NCBI GenBank assembly: GCA_021201235.1
Contig: JAJQFI010000015.1
Span: forward strand, 1 to 33,868
Reading direction: 5' to 3'
Length of the DNA stretch: 33,868 nucleotides
DNA from: Oscillospiraceae bacterium
GTDB lineage: Bacteria; Bacillota; Clostridia; Oscillospirales; Ruminococcaceae
Of this stretch, positions 6,699 to 14,578 are shown piece by piece; positions within the stretch are counted from its first letter, which is position 1; each line of letters starts with the position of its first letter. The translations under genes and the position numbers were made by a program. A model generated the notes under the pieces. The model searched no databases and was not told the origin of the DNA. It was given only the letters and a program-made list of their open reading frames with translations.

Positions 6699-7742
6699 TT
6701 AGCTGTCCGTCGGGCTTGCCGCATAGAGCGTGAGCTTCGCCGAAAGCCCGTCGGAATCAAAATATATCTTCTGCGACGCAAGGGTGAACTCCCCTATTGT
6801 GCTTCCGTCGGGTTTTGTAACAAGCACCCTGTCCCCGGGCTCTAAAACCGGGTTGCATCTTGTCTTTAAAGTGAGCTCAAAGCACTGATTCTTCGCCTCG
6901 TAGTATCTCCACGCGACAATCAGGGCAAACGAGCTGTCGACGAAATCGTTGTCCAAAAATTCCGCCAGGCAACCCCTCGTATAGGTTCCCCACGACGCTC
7001 CGAAGGAGCTTCCCTCGTTCTCGCCGGTGACCTCGACATAGTCGGTGTGACTTCCGAGCTTCAAGCCGGAATACCCGAGTATGCTCCCAGAAACTATTTC
7101 CGCCGAATAGCCGCTTCTTCCCGCAAGGTTCTCGAAGTGAACCGTTCCCGCTCTGTCGACCCAGACGGAAGCCATTCCTGCGGCTTGCGCAAGCTTCAGA
7201 AGGCAGTCCCTCTGCGAATCGACGGTTGTGAGCATGTTCGGATAGACGGTTGCCTCGAGCGTTGCGTCGTCACAGTACAGGTCGAGCCCTGCAAGCGCTC
7301 CCGACGGAGCATTTATAAGCGTCGCCATACTGACCGCCGAGCTCGTATAGAGCCCCGTCATGTACTTCTCCATATAGGTCGCGACCCTGTCGGACGCCTC
7401 TATGCTGACCGTCAAGCCCAAATCGGGCGTGTCAATCTTGTCGATATAGTATTTCCCGACGCTGACGTATTCGTCGTTGATGCCGATCAAGACTTCAAAG
7501 CGTGCCCCGACATAGTCTTTTTCCTGCGAGGCGAACGAGAGCCCGAGGCTGTCAATCGCTGTGAGCTTAAGTGACCTCGATGGGAAGCTCTCGCCGGTGA
7601 TGTCGAGCCCTTCGGTGAGCTCGAGGCTGATAACGTCGCCGGTGCCGAGCTCCATGCCCTCATAGTCACCTAAGAAGGCTATCTTTATCCCGACTTTTCT
7701 TAGCTCGCTGTCGGGGTTAAAATCGCTCGTGTGAGTCTGCAT
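6699..7742 (-). CDS. Phage structural protein, tail-hub-like
   Basis: 347 residues. The N-terminal third has short beta-rich segments; VSVGKYYIDKIDTPD is followed by ASDRVATYMEKYMTG. The pattern 'strand-FTI/YYI-D...D-x-A' resembles hub/baseplate proteins of phage tails that carry a structural ligand at the tail axis. The assignment is by pattern and position only. It starts three bases after the previous stop, and its own stop lies in the ribosome site of the next gene. If it is the hub, it is odd that no tape-measure, tail-tube or fibre gene accompanies it. Confidence 0.6.
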   Translation of the reverse strand: MQTHTSDFNPDSELRKVGIKIAFLGDYEGMELGTGDVISLELTEGLDITGESFPSRSLKLTAIDSLGLSFASQEKDYVGARFEVLIGINDEYVSVGKYYIDKIDTPDLGLTVSIEASDRVATYMEKYMTGLYTSSAVSMATLINAPSGALAGLDLYCDDATLEATVYPNMLTTVDSQRDCLLKLAQAAGMASVWVDRAGTVHFENLAGRSGYSAEIVSGSILGYSGLKLGSHTDYVEVTGENEGSSFGASWGTYTRGCLAEFLDNDFVDSSFALIVAWRYYEAKNQCFELTLKTRCNPVLEPGDRVLVTKPDGSTIGEFTLASQKIYFDSDGLSAKLTLYAASPTDS

Positions 7743-8426
7743 TTATTCCACTTCCTTTCCCGTGGCGGTGATGTCGACGGCATACCATTCGCTGACGCCC
7801 TCGTCGTCAAACTCACAAGCCTTAATCTTCGGAATATCGAAGAGAAAATCGGCGGTGACGCTCCCCAAGGCGTCGGGATATGTCACGCTTAAGAACGGCG
7901 AAGCTTCAATCATAGATATAAGCACTTCAAGCGTTGCTTTTGATAGCTTTATATCACCGACGCTGAATGTGATTTTACTTCCGATAACATCAAGAACCGT
8001 CGTGCCGTCCGAAGCCGTTGCGGTGCTCCCGATTCGCTTTTTCTGGATAGTGTAATCAGTCCCGAGAGGAAGGATAACAGTAGAAGTCCCGTCGGTAATC
8101 GTGAGAGAGCCGGAAACGGTGGTCGAGTCGTCGTAGTCCTCGGCGGAAAACTGCCGGAATGAGAAGGTCGCCATGTCGGGCGATTCCCCGGTGTCTTCTC
8201 CTGTAATCTGAAATGCCGAGCCGTCGGAAACCCTCTTGAAAACGTCGCCATAGCTCAGGTCGACATCGGGCGAAACAGTAAGGGTGTATTTTCTTACGAG
8301 CTTCGAGTCCTCCTCTGAGGAGCTGTCAAGAATCAGGGCGCCCGTAAAGGTCTCGCCCTCGGTGAACCCATCCCCGGTCACCGTAAGCTTCGAAAATTCC
8401 TCCGAAAAGATTTCAACAAGGCTCAT
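7743..8426 (-). CDS. Phage structural protein of unknown role
   Basis: From the ATG at 8426, which overlaps the previous stop as TAATG, the protein has 227 residues. It is beta-rich and acidic, with many Thr, Ser and Asp residues. An N-terminal domain (about 1-110) includes VKR/FKR-type strands and DGSAFQITGED. A second part (about 115-227) ends in DITATGKEVE. I do not recognise the family. Position after the connector gene suggests a head-completion, stopper or tail-terminator role. A longer upstream frame exists but overlaps the connector gene and lacks a ribosome site. Confidence 0.65.
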   Translation of the reverse strand: MSLVEIFSEEFSKLTVTGDGFTEGETFTGALILDSSSEEDSKLVRKYTLTVSPDVDLSYGDVFKRVSDGSAFQITGEDTGESPDMATFSFRQFSAEDYDDSTTVSGSLTITDGTSTVILPLGTDYTIQKKRIGSTATASDGTTVLDVIGSKITFSVGDIKLSKATLEVLISMIEASPFLSVTYPDALGSVTADFLFDIPKIKACEFDDEGVSEWYAVDITATGKEVE

Positions 8427-8824
8427 TACAGCTTCCTCCATTGGTTGAGCCTCGAAGCGAACACCTTCTGCCACGAAGCCGAATCGCCGCCCTCGAGCTC
8501 ATAGGAATAGCCGCCGAAGCTCTCTTTTTTATAGGGCGACGGAGATGCCATATCCGAAGCCATATACTCCTCGATTTCCGAGCATACGCTCAGGAATTCC
8601 TCGGGAGGGTTCATAAGTGCGATGTCTCCCGAAAACTCCTCGTCCTTGAGCGTGTCGTCGGGATAGAGATGCACGCCGTCGTTATATTCGCTTCCCCAAA
8701 TGAGATAGTAGCCGTCAGTCATAAAGTCGGCGTTCGTAAGCGCACCGCCCGAGATTGTGAACTTCCCCGCATGAACAGAGGATATAAAATAGTTTCTTAT
8801 GTGCCTGCAAACAGCTTCAATCAT
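8426..8824 (-). CDS. Phage head-tail connector-like protein
   Basis: 132 residues. The N-terminus MIEAVCRHIRNYF and the central segments SGGALTNADFMTDGYYLIWGS and the SPYKKESFGGYSYE stretch match the connector proteins that follow capsid genes in many Clostridia prophages. These bind the portal and close the head after DNA packaging. The order scaffold, capsid, then this gene supports the role. AAAGGA is present about 12 bases before the ATG, and the stop overlaps the next start by one base. Confidence 0.72.
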   Translation of the reverse strand: MIEAVCRHIRNYFISSVHAGKFTISGGALTNADFMTDGYYLIWGSEYNDGVHLYPDDTLKDEEFSGDIALMNPPEEFLSVCSEIEEYMASDMASPSPYKKESFGGYSYELEGGDSASWQKVFASRLNQWRKL

Positions 8825-8893
8825 TCTTTTTTCTTTCCTTTCTTAATTCCCTTTCGGGACGGGGAGAAATCTCCCCATCCCATTCTGCCGGTT

Positions 8894-9733
8894 TTAGGCT
8901 ACGGTGCAGACGAGCACGGCGATAGCTGTCGGGGCGGTGACCTTTGCGCCGTAGACGTGAAGACCCTTGACGGCGTCGGCAAAGCGCTTTTCGGGGCGAT
9001 AAGCGGTGGTCTCAAGAACCTGCTCCGCATAGGTGCAAGCCGAAGAAACCTGTGCCGTGACCTTGTAGCACTCGCCGTCGTAATAGCAGTTGTTCGACTC
9101 ATAGATGTCGAATCCTGCGATTCTTCCGATGAAGCCGCTTCTTGTGGTCTCCTCGCCCATATTGCCGGAGCCGGTGAATCTCGAATCCTGCAACAGAAGC
9201 GCATAGACGTCGGGCGGCAGAACGATGCTTCTGCCCTCGTGAGGGACGTTGTTCTTGTCGAGGATTAGTCGAAGCTGAACGATGTAGCCGTAGACGTTGT
9301 CGGCGGTGAGAGCGATGGGTGCGTCCGAGCCGATGACGTTTGCGTCATCTGCGCCGTTCACCAAGGTCTCGAGGATATAGGCATCCGCCGCGTCGTTCAG
9401 GGCGTAGGCGCTTCTCTCCATAGCCTTGTCCATGATGTTTCCCGCCGCCTGCGCCTGCTCCACGTCGTCAATCTGGAAGTTGAAGTACTTCGCATTGTCG
9501 ATTTCGAGCATGCTGTCGGAGACGGAGAGGCTTTCGGGGTCGCCGATTTCGGAATCGGCTTCGTAGTCGGAAACGGTGATGTTTCCGATACTGTTGATGT
9601 GGACGGCAGAACCGCACTGCTTGATTTCGCCCTCGTAATCTCTGTTTACGAGGGAAGCCGCGACGTGAACCTTGTCAAGAGCATTGAGGAGTCTTGCGCT
9701 CCAGAGCTCGGGGATGAATGTAGATATTGCCAT
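8894..9733 (-). CDS. Phage major capsid protein
   Basis: The 279-residue protein begins MAISTFIPELWSARLL, a start seen in coat proteins of the P22/gp5-like group with the HK97 fold. The C-terminal half contains IVLPPDVYALLLQDSRF and a GFIGRIAGFDIYESN strand-turn typical of the axial domain. It is preceded at the usual position by the scaffold gene and followed by a connector gene. AAAGGAAA lies before the ATG. The frame is intact from end to end. Confidence 0.88.
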   Translation of the reverse strand: MAISTFIPELWSARLLNALDKVHVAASLVNRDYEGEIKQCGSAVHINSIGNITVSDYEADSEIGDPESLSVSDSMLEIDNAKYFNFQIDDVEQAQAAGNIMDKAMERSAYALNDAADAYILETLVNGADDANVIGSDAPIALTADNVYGYIVQLRLILDKNNVPHEGRSIVLPPDVYALLLQDSRFTGSGNMGEETTRSGFIGRIAGFDIYESNNCYYDGECYKVTAQVSSACTYAEQVLETTAYRPEKRFADAVKGLHVYGAKVTAPTAIAVLVCTVA

Positions 9734-9755
9734 AAATTTTTTCCTTTCTTTTTTA

Positions 9756-10340
9756 TTAGTCGTAATTGCTTACTCTCAGCGATTGCTTGATCGCCGGGTA
9801 GTTTTCGTTGATTTCCCTTGGGGACATCCTTCTTATGTCGTCCCTCGAGTAGCCTTTGTCGGATGAATTGCGGGGCGGAGTCGCCGTTTCGGCTCCCAAG
9901 AGATATCTCTTCGGGATAAATCCCGACCAGAGCCGGAGTATCGAATCCTTGACGGCTTCCTCGTCGATAAGCTCGCCGCTTTCGTCAAGCTCGATGCGGT
10001 CGAAATCCGTAACCTGTAAAATAGGGTTCACACATTCCTCCGGGATGTGAAGTTCTCTTAACATTTCCGTCACTGCCTGCTTCTTAGCCTGCACTGCCTT
10101 CTCCTTCGAAAGCTCCTCCCTGAATGCTTGATACTCTTTTTCAAGAGCCTCGTATTTCGCCCGATAGTCGTCAAGACTGTTCTTCGCGTTATCAAGCTCG
10201 CCCGTCAGACCTGTCAGCCTCTCAACCTCGGCTTTGTAGCCCTTAAGAGCCTCGACCGTCTCCCAGTGAGCCTTGAAGATAGCGTCCGCGTTTTCGTCCG
10301 TAATGCCCATTTCTCTGAGCATCCTTCGTGTCAATGCCAT
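9756..10340 (-). CDS. Phage capsid scaffolding protein, GP20-like
   Basis: From the ATG at 10340 the product has 194 residues. It begins MALTRRMLREMGITDE and continues with a long coiled coil (about 25-105) rich in Glu, Lys and Leu, both typical of GP20-type scaffold proteins. These guide capsid assembly and leave the head before packaging. The tail contains basic residues near RRMSPREINENYP that could contact the capsid protein. AAAGGAAAG precedes the start. The 20-codon extension upstream would run into the portal gene and is not adopted. Confidence 0.85.
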   Translation of the reverse strand: MALTRRMLREMGITDENADAIFKAHWETVEALKGYKAEVERLTGLTGELDNAKNSLDDYRAKYEALEKEYQAFREELSKEKAVQAKKQAVTEMLRELHIPEECVNPILQVTDFDRIELDESGELIDEEAVKDSILRLWSGFIPKRYLLGAETATPPRNSSDKGYSRDDIRRMSPREINENYPAIKQSLRVSNYD

Positions 10341-10377
10341 TTTTCTTTCCTTTCTCGTGTAACTTCTTCTACACAAT

Positions 10378-11673
10378 TTATATGCCCAGTGCTTCCGCAC
10401 ATAGTGCCTTGATTGTTTCGTCGTCGAAAAGCCCTCTCAGAAGAAGCGCCGTCTCGACTCTTTCCCGTTCCGTCTGCGCCTTTTCGTATTCGTTTACGAT
10501 GGTGTCGCGCTTGAACGTGCAGGTGTCCTCGATTCCAAGAAGCTCCAAGAGCCCGTGAATGAACTTGAGAACCGAATACTCGAGCATGTTCGAATAGAGG
10601 TTCATCGGCTCATAAGCCGCCTTTATCGCCGTTGCGGTCGAGGCGCCACCCGAGACCATGTCAAGGTTCAAGACCATGAAGTCGCGATACATCTCGTTTT
10701 CAAGACGCGTGAGCATCGCCTCCCGGCTGGCATAGGGAACCTCGGTTGTGTGGGATTCGGCTTGTGCGCCGTCGTCCTCGATGACCGCCGCCTTGACCGT
10801 CTTCATGTGCTCGACGAACCGTGCAAGGTCGATGTCGTCCATGCCTCCTGCATTCGAAATCGTCCAGTAAATCATAGATACGTCGTCAATGTCGTTTGCA
10901 AAGCCCGATTCGATGAGGTCGTAGCAGTCAATCTGCCGACGCAGTCCCACAATCCCCGACTGCTTTCTTGGGGAGTAAAGCGGGACTATCGGAAGCTTCG
11001 GATAATTCTCGTCTGTCACGACTTCGTCCATGTAATCCGACTTTACGACAACCTGCTTGTAAGCCCTCTTCGGCTTCATCTCCGAGAGCTCCTCGCCCCT
11101 GCGCCTGATATACTCGGTGTAGCCGTCAAGCTCATAGAGCGTAATCCTGAGCGGCTTGTCAATGTCCAACTGCCAGAAGCGGATTCCGGCTTTAAGCTCG
11201 CCCGTCTCCTCGTCATACAGCGGCAGGAATTCCTGCGCTCCGAAAACCTCGACACGGTCGTTGTTCATAAATCCATACGAAACGCCGCCATTGAGAGCGT
11301 CCGTCAGAGCTTCCTGAAGCGAGTGGTCGAAGCTGTCGCCGCCGAGGAGCTTCTTCGTCCCTTCGCCCTCGAATCTGGCGCCGTATCCCAAGAGATACTG
11401 CACCGTCTGGGTGACGAACCGGAAATAGACGTTTGAAGCAAGGCGATAGTTCGCCGAATAGTTGTCCGGCACGGCTCTTCCCGAAACGGTATAGAGTAGC
11501 TTCCGGTATTTCGTGATGGTCGGGTTTTCGTTCCGCCAATAGGCAAGAGCATCGAGGGTGTCGCGGTAGGTTTTTGAAAGCTTATAGTCCGCAACCGCAC
11601 CCAATAAGAACTCTTTTAACTCTTTTTCACCCTTCTTTGCCTTCTCCAGGTCCTGATATGTATATGTATGCAC
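10378..11673 (-). CDS. Phage portal protein, SPP1 gp6-like
   Basis: 431 residues, the normal size of SPP1-type portals, which form the dodecameric DNA channel of the head. Visible features include the N-terminal NYSANYRLASNVYFRFV region, the QYLLGYGARFEG segment characteristic of the family, DVSMIYWTISNAGG, and MVSGGASTATAIKAAYEP in the C-terminal third. The start is GTG: GGGAGA lies about 10 bases upstream and there is no nearby in-frame ATG. The gene follows the large terminase by 22 bases, the standard packaging gene order. Confidence 0.93.
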   Translation of the reverse strand: MHTYTYQDLEKAKKGEKELKEFLLGAVADYKLSKTYRDTLDALAYWRNENPTITKYRKLLYTVSGRAVPDNYSANYRLASNVYFRFVTQTVQYLLGYGARFEGEGTKKLLGGDSFDHSLQEALTDALNGGVSYGFMNNDRVEVFGAQEFLPLYDEETGELKAGIRFWQLDIDKPLRITLYELDGYTEYIRRRGEELSEMKPKRAYKQVVVKSDYMDEVVTDENYPKLPIVPLYSPRKQSGIVGLRRQIDCYDLIESGFANDIDDVSMIYWTISNAGGMDDIDLARFVEHMKTVKAAVIEDDGAQAESHTTEVPYASREAMLTRLENEMYRDFMVLNLDMVSGGASTATAIKAAYEPMNLYSNMLEYSVLKFIHGLLELLGIEDTCTFKRDTIVNEYEKAQTERERVETALLLRGLFDDETIKALCAEALGI

Positions 11674-11695
11674 TTAAATAAATCTCCCTTTCTTT

Positions 11696-12916
11696 TCAGA
11701 GCAGTGCAAGCCGTGTCGGCTCCTGCTCGTTTCTTTTCTTCGCGAGTATTGTCGACGAGAAGTATCTTATCTCGTCCATTGCGTGGTCGAATTCCTTTAC
11801 TACCTTGTCGTTCCCTGCCTTGTCGTCCCAACGGTAAAGCGAAAACTCCCGGATGGCGTTCTTACAGCTTCTGTGGATTTTCAGCTTACCCGATTTCAGG
11901 AACCCGGCAGTCAGTCGGATGCCGTTCATCACGTCGTTGTCGGCTTTCTTCACCCTGAACCGCCCACGCTTGCGAATCAGAGTTATAAAGCTCGACGCCG
12001 ACGGGTCGACAATGACATATCGGATTGGCAAATCCCCCGCCAGAGCCTCAAGCGCCAGATAGTAATCTTCATCTGTAAGCTGCTTCTTCTCGGCTCTTCC
12101 GTCGTAGTAATATTCCGAAATCCTCGTCGCAACGCCGTCCGAAATGCACCACAGCCCCATCGAGCAGGGATTCATCGTCCCATAGTCGCAGGAAATGTAA
12201 TATTCTCCGCACATCGGGACCTCATTTGTGAAGTATTCTTCACACATTTCGTAGACCAGTCCCTCCGCCAGAACCCATCTGCCCTCGATGTATCTCTCAT
12301 AGAAGGCTCCCGAATAGTAGCTCTTGTAGCGCCCTATAATGCGTTTCGAGAGAGACGGGTTGTCCTCAAGCTTGAAATGAAGATAGAGGACGTTGCGCTC
12401 GTCGGCTTTCAGAATCCACTCCCGATAGAACCAGTGCTCGGGCGACTCGGGGTTACAGCTAAACCACAGCTTCGAGCCCTCAACCGAGCATCTCGCCACT
12501 GCCTGCGAGACGAACGACTTCGGCATCAGCGCAACCTCGTCGATAAGAGCTCCCGCAAAGGTTCTTCCCTGAATCAGCATAAAGCTCGACTCGTCCTTGC
12601 CGCCGAAAACCTCGAAAAGGTTTCTTTTTCTCCCATCCGAGACCTCCATCACTTTACTTGAAGGCTTCCACCTGATTCGGTACTTTTTGGCGAGATAGCT
12701 CATCGACATAAACGGCAGGATAATGTTCTTGACCGCGCCGTCGGCTGTCTTCCCGCAGATTCCGAACCGCTGACCCGAGAAATTCGCCATCGCCCAGTCG
12801 ACGAATGCAACAGTCATCACCGAGGTTTTTCCGGAACGGATTGCGCCGTCGCAGATGAGCGCGTCATAGTCCGACCCGGCAAACGCAAAAATCTTTTTCT
12901 GCTTCTCACTGAGCAT
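11696..12916 (-). CDS. Phage terminase large subunit (PBSX type)
   Basis: The packaging motor ATPase and nuclease, 406 residues. The ATPase domain has Walker A GAIRSGKTS (24-32), Walker B ALIDEV (123-128) and the coupling motif SCNPESP (153-159). The C-terminal RNase H-fold nuclease shows the expected acidic residues in SCDYGT (Asp244), VDPSA (Asp304) and HAMDEIRYF (Asp381). All catalytic positions are present, so the protein looks functional. The ATG is preceded by a GGGGG-rich ribosome site. It is next to the presumed small-subunit gene. Confidence 0.95.
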   Translation of the reverse strand: MLSEKQKKIFAFAGSDYDALICDGAIRSGKTSVMTVAFVDWAMANFSGQRFGICGKTADGAVKNIILPFMSMSYLAKKYRIRWKPSSKVMEVSDGRKRNLFEVFGGKDESSFMLIQGRTFAGALIDEVALMPKSFVSQAVARCSVEGSKLWFSCNPESPEHWFYREWILKADERNVLYLHFKLEDNPSLSKRIIGRYKSYYSGAFYERYIEGRWVLAEGLVYEMCEEYFTNEVPMCGEYYISCDYGTMNPCSMGLWCISDGVATRISEYYYDGRAEKKQLTDEDYYLALEALAGDLPIRYVIVDPSASSFITLIRKRGRFRVKKADNDVMNGIRLTAGFLKSGKLKIHRSCKNAIREFSLYRWDDKAGNDKVVKEFDHAMDEIRYFSSTILAKKRNEQEPTRLALL

Positions 12917-12928
12917 CCCCTCACCCCC

Positions 12929-13195
12929 TTACTGCGGCTTGTCGCTCCTGAGGTCCTTCTCAAGCTCAAAAATGCTCTTGCTCAGAGGGTCGTCCGTCCG
13001 GGCGGCGCTTTCATTTTCTCCGAGAAAGTTGTCCGAGAGGGACGAAATCGCGCCCGTGAGCTGAGAGACGCTTGCGCTCTGCAATTTCTCCTCGTCGTTC
13101 AGAATCTCAAGGCACTTTTCTATAATTTCGCTCGCCCTGAGCCTGTTGGAATCGCTGATATCCCGCCTATCCAAATTCATTCCTCCGAATTTCAT
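12929..13195 (-). CDS. Possible phage terminase small subunit or fragment
   Basis: An 88-residue product from the ATG at 13195 (an alternative ATG lies at 13180). It is mostly helical, with LRASEIIEKCLEIL followed by SVSQLTGAISSLSDNFL and a charged C-terminus. The second segment resembles the oligomerisation part of small terminase subunits, but the DNA-binding helix-turn-helix usually at the N-terminus is not visible, so the gene may be shortened or diverged. AGGA lies four bases before 13195, while GGAGG lies almost directly on the 13180 ATG; the start is therefore uncertain. The location, 12 bases before the large subunit, is the main argument. Confidence 0.55.
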   Translation of the reverse strand: MKFGGMNLDRRDISDSNRLRASEIIEKCLEILNDEEKLQSASVSQLTGAISSLSDNFLGENESAARTDDPLSKSIFELEKDLRSDKPQ

Positions 13196-13271
13196 ATTTT
13201 CCTGAAAAAAGTGCTTGACAAATCGGAGAAAGCTTGCTATAATACAATTGTGTGTTTTTGATAACATTCAT
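13167..13271 (-). CDS. Small reading frame ahead of the phage operon (34 residues)
   Basis: A frame starting MNVIKNTQLYYSKLS, preceded by AAAAGGAGAAATAAAA (a very good ribosome site). It ends in TAG inside the start of the next gene and in another frame, an overlap of about 29 bases. The product is polar and basic, not a membrane peptide. It could be a leader peptide, a remnant of the missing N-terminus of the small terminase (which would require a frameshift), or a short regulator. The plus-strand promoter at 13215-13243 lies inside it. Confidence 0.4.
   Translation of the reverse strand: MNVIKNTQLYYSKLSPICQALFSGKYEIRRNEFG
13215..13243 (+). promoter_or_regulatory. Consensus promoter pointing away from the phage genes
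   Basis: Plus strand: TTGACA (13215-13220), 17 bases, TATAAT (13238-13243). No coding sequence follows before tRNA-Ser, which has its own promoter. The transcript would be antisense to the start of the phage operon and would contain a strong hairpin at 13308-13337 (13-base-pair stem, loop TCAG). Confidence 0.7.
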
Positions 13272-13412
13272 ATTTTTATTTCTCCTTTTTTCTTTTCCAA
13301 TCTTTGAAACAAAGTCGTCCTCAGGGGCGGCTTTGTTCTTTACGGCGGCTTTTCCATGTATCGGAGCTCCGCCACCACAGAAACTTTGTTCTGAACTTTT
13401 GTTCTGCATCTA

Positions 13413-13440
13413 ATGATACTCCTGAAATCCGATTTGTCAA
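13413..13440 (-). promoter_or_regulatory. Probable promoter of the phage operon
   Basis: Minus strand: TTGACA (13435-13440), 16 bases, TATCAT (13413-13418). It is the only promoter-like sequence upstream of the whole packaging-to-lysis gene set and lies just after a terminator that blocks read-through from the right. Its TTGACAAATCGGA also occurs in the opposing promoter at 13215. Confidence 0.6.
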
Positions 13441-13451
13441 CCCCAAAATAC

Positions 13452-13493
13452 AAAAAAATCCCCCTCAGTCCGCTTTTCGGGACTTCGGGGGCA
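13452..13493 (-). terminator. Intrinsic terminator upstream of the phage operon
   Basis: Minus strand: CCCCC and AGTCC pair with GGACT and GGGGG in a two-part stem, followed by ATTTTTTT. It would insulate the phage operon from leftward transcription. Confidence 0.7.
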
Positions 13494-13520
13494 AAACCGA
13501 ATAAATTTGTGAAAAAGGGC

Positions 13521-13549
13521 TTGACAACACCCAAAAAATAGCGTATAAT
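13521..13549 (+). promoter_or_regulatory. Promoter of tRNA-Ser
   Basis: TTGACA (13521-13526), 17 bases, TATAAT (13544-13549). Predicted start about 13556, 42 bases before the mature tRNA. Confidence 0.9.
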
Positions 13550-13597
13550 ATCGTAGTTCGATTGAAGAGGTGTCTCACGAACGTGTAAACCAGTAAT

Positions 13598-13690
13598 GGA
13601 GAAGTCGCCTAGCCCGGTTTATGGCGCACGACTGGAACTCGTGTATGGGTTGATAGCTCATCGAGGGTTCGAATCCCTCCTTCTCCGCCA
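13598..13690 (+). tRNA. tRNA-Ser (GGA)
   Basis: A 93-base class II tRNA. The acceptor GGAGAAG pairs with CTTCTCC, followed by G and encoded CCA. The anticodon stem CACGA/TCGTG encloses CTGGAAC, anticodon GGA. A long variable arm (GGGTTGATAGCTC region) precedes the T arm GAGGG-TTCGAAT-CCCTC. It has its own promoter and terminator. It lies at the right edge of the phage island, and tRNA genes are frequent phage integration sites, but no second copy of its 3' end is visible in the window. Confidence 0.96.
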
Positions 13691-13727
13691 AAAATAACTA
13701 CCCCCAAAACTGGGGGTAGTTATTTTT
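13690..13727. terminator. Strong bidirectional terminator after tRNA-Ser
   Basis: A 17-base-pair perfect inverted repeat (13690-13706 and 13711-13727) with core ACTACCCCC/GGGGGTAGT, flanked by A5 and T5 tracts, loop AAAC. Confidence 0.92.
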
Positions 13728-13739
13728 GATGGATGTTGT

Positions 13740-13866
13740 GAGGGTGAGCACCCTCGAGAAAATTGCCACCCACAAAGAACAGCAACTTCGCGCTTGCAGA
13801 AAGCAAAACAGAATCCGAAACCTATCCTCACAAAGGCAATTTTCAAAGCAACGCCGAAGGCGTTGC
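13740..13866 (-). terminator. Hairpin cluster downstream of the flavin reductase gene
   Basis: On the minus strand GCAACGCC-TTC-GGCGTTGC (13848-13866) is followed by TTTGAAAATT, a plausible weak terminator for the gene ending at 13911. Nearby are an inverted repeat GAAAATTGCC/GGCAATTTTC about 70 bases apart and a hairpin with arms GAGGGT/ACCCTC near 13740-13755. No gene is visible here. Confidence 0.45.
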
Positions 13867-13910
13867 GTGGGTTCAGAATTCCTCCGAACCTTGAGCATTT
13901 ATCTTTGTAT

Positions 13911-14474
13911 TTACTTCAGCTTCATTCCATCCTTGAACGCCTCTCCAACTCTCTCGGTTACTTTGTAATACCCGTGAGTATACGGATCAAACGCAATCGC
14001 CGATACCTTTTCTATATCAACCTTGCCGTCAGTCAGAACCGCCTCATCAGCCGTAGTGTTCACAATTTTACCGATAACTCCGCAACCGTACTGGTCGTCC
14101 TGATACTCGATGAACTCGCACTCCATGCAAAGTGGGAACTCGTTGATGATGGGAGCATCAACCCTCTCCGATTTCTTGGCGGTCAGACCGCTTTTTGCGA
14201 ATTTGTCGGGAACCTTGTTTCCCGAAACCACTCCGAAGTAGTCCGCCTCGACAACATGCTTACTGTCGGCAATGCTTACGGTAAAAGCTTTTCTTGCCTT
14301 GATGTTCTGAACGGTTTTATGGGTCTCCGTGAGATTCAGAATAATATAGTCCCTCTCAAGCATCGTTCCCCAAGCGGCGTTCATAACGTCAATACTGCCA
14401 TCCTCATTGTAAGTAGCAATCATCAGCACCGGCATCGGGAAAATAGCCTCGGTTGTCTTTATGTCTCTTCTCAT
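13911..14474 (-). CDS. Flavin reductase-like FMN-binding protein
   Basis: The product is 187 residues from the ATG at 14474, which has AGGAGG eight bases upstream. The fold is the split-barrel of flavin reductases and related FMN-binding proteins. It starts with PMPVLMIATYNEDGSIDVMNAAW, followed by YIILNLTETHKT, then FTVSIADSKHVVEADYFG and FPLCMECEFIEY, all typical of the family. Members often bind FMN and reduce free flavin or small quinone-like molecules; the substrate cannot be told from sequence. The gene is divergent from an isochorismatase-like hydrolase, with a shared 104-base intergenic region. Confidence 0.9.
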   Translation of the reverse strand: MRRDIKTTEAIFPMPVLMIATYNEDGSIDVMNAAWGTMLERDYIILNLTETHKTVQNIKARKAFTVSIADSKHVVEADYFGVVSGNKVPDKFAKSGLTAKKSERVDAPIINEFPLCMECEFIEYQDDQYGCGVIGKIVNTTADEAVLTDGKVDIEKVSAIAFDPYTHGYYKVTERVGEAFKDGMKLK

Positions 14475-14578
14475 AAAATTAATCCTCCTTAGGGTATTGT
14501 CTTTCGACTGATTATATGGTATCATATATGAGTAAAAATTTCAAGTACCAACATTTTTGTAAGAAGTGGAGAATAACA

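Larger units (their letters stand above)
13272..13597. other. Intergenic control region between the phage operon and tRNA-Ser
   Basis: No convincing gene on either strand. It holds a hairpin with 13 base pairs (13308-13337, AACAAAG...CTTTGTT arms), the minus-strand promoter at 13413-13440, a minus-strand terminator at 13452-13493 and the tRNA-Ser promoter at 13521-13549. A stretch at 13377-13423 resembles 28811-28855. Confidence 0.6.

Noticed and set aside
13598-13690. tRNA-Ser as the attachment site of the phage island
   Set aside because: Plausible by position, but no integrase is present and the tRNA 3' end is not repeated at the other edge near 5540, so no att pair can be shown.
13658-13846. 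Minus-strand frame ending in an Arg-rich DSNPR tail
   Set aside because: This is the well-known spurious peptide from the complement of tRNA-Ser and its terminator.
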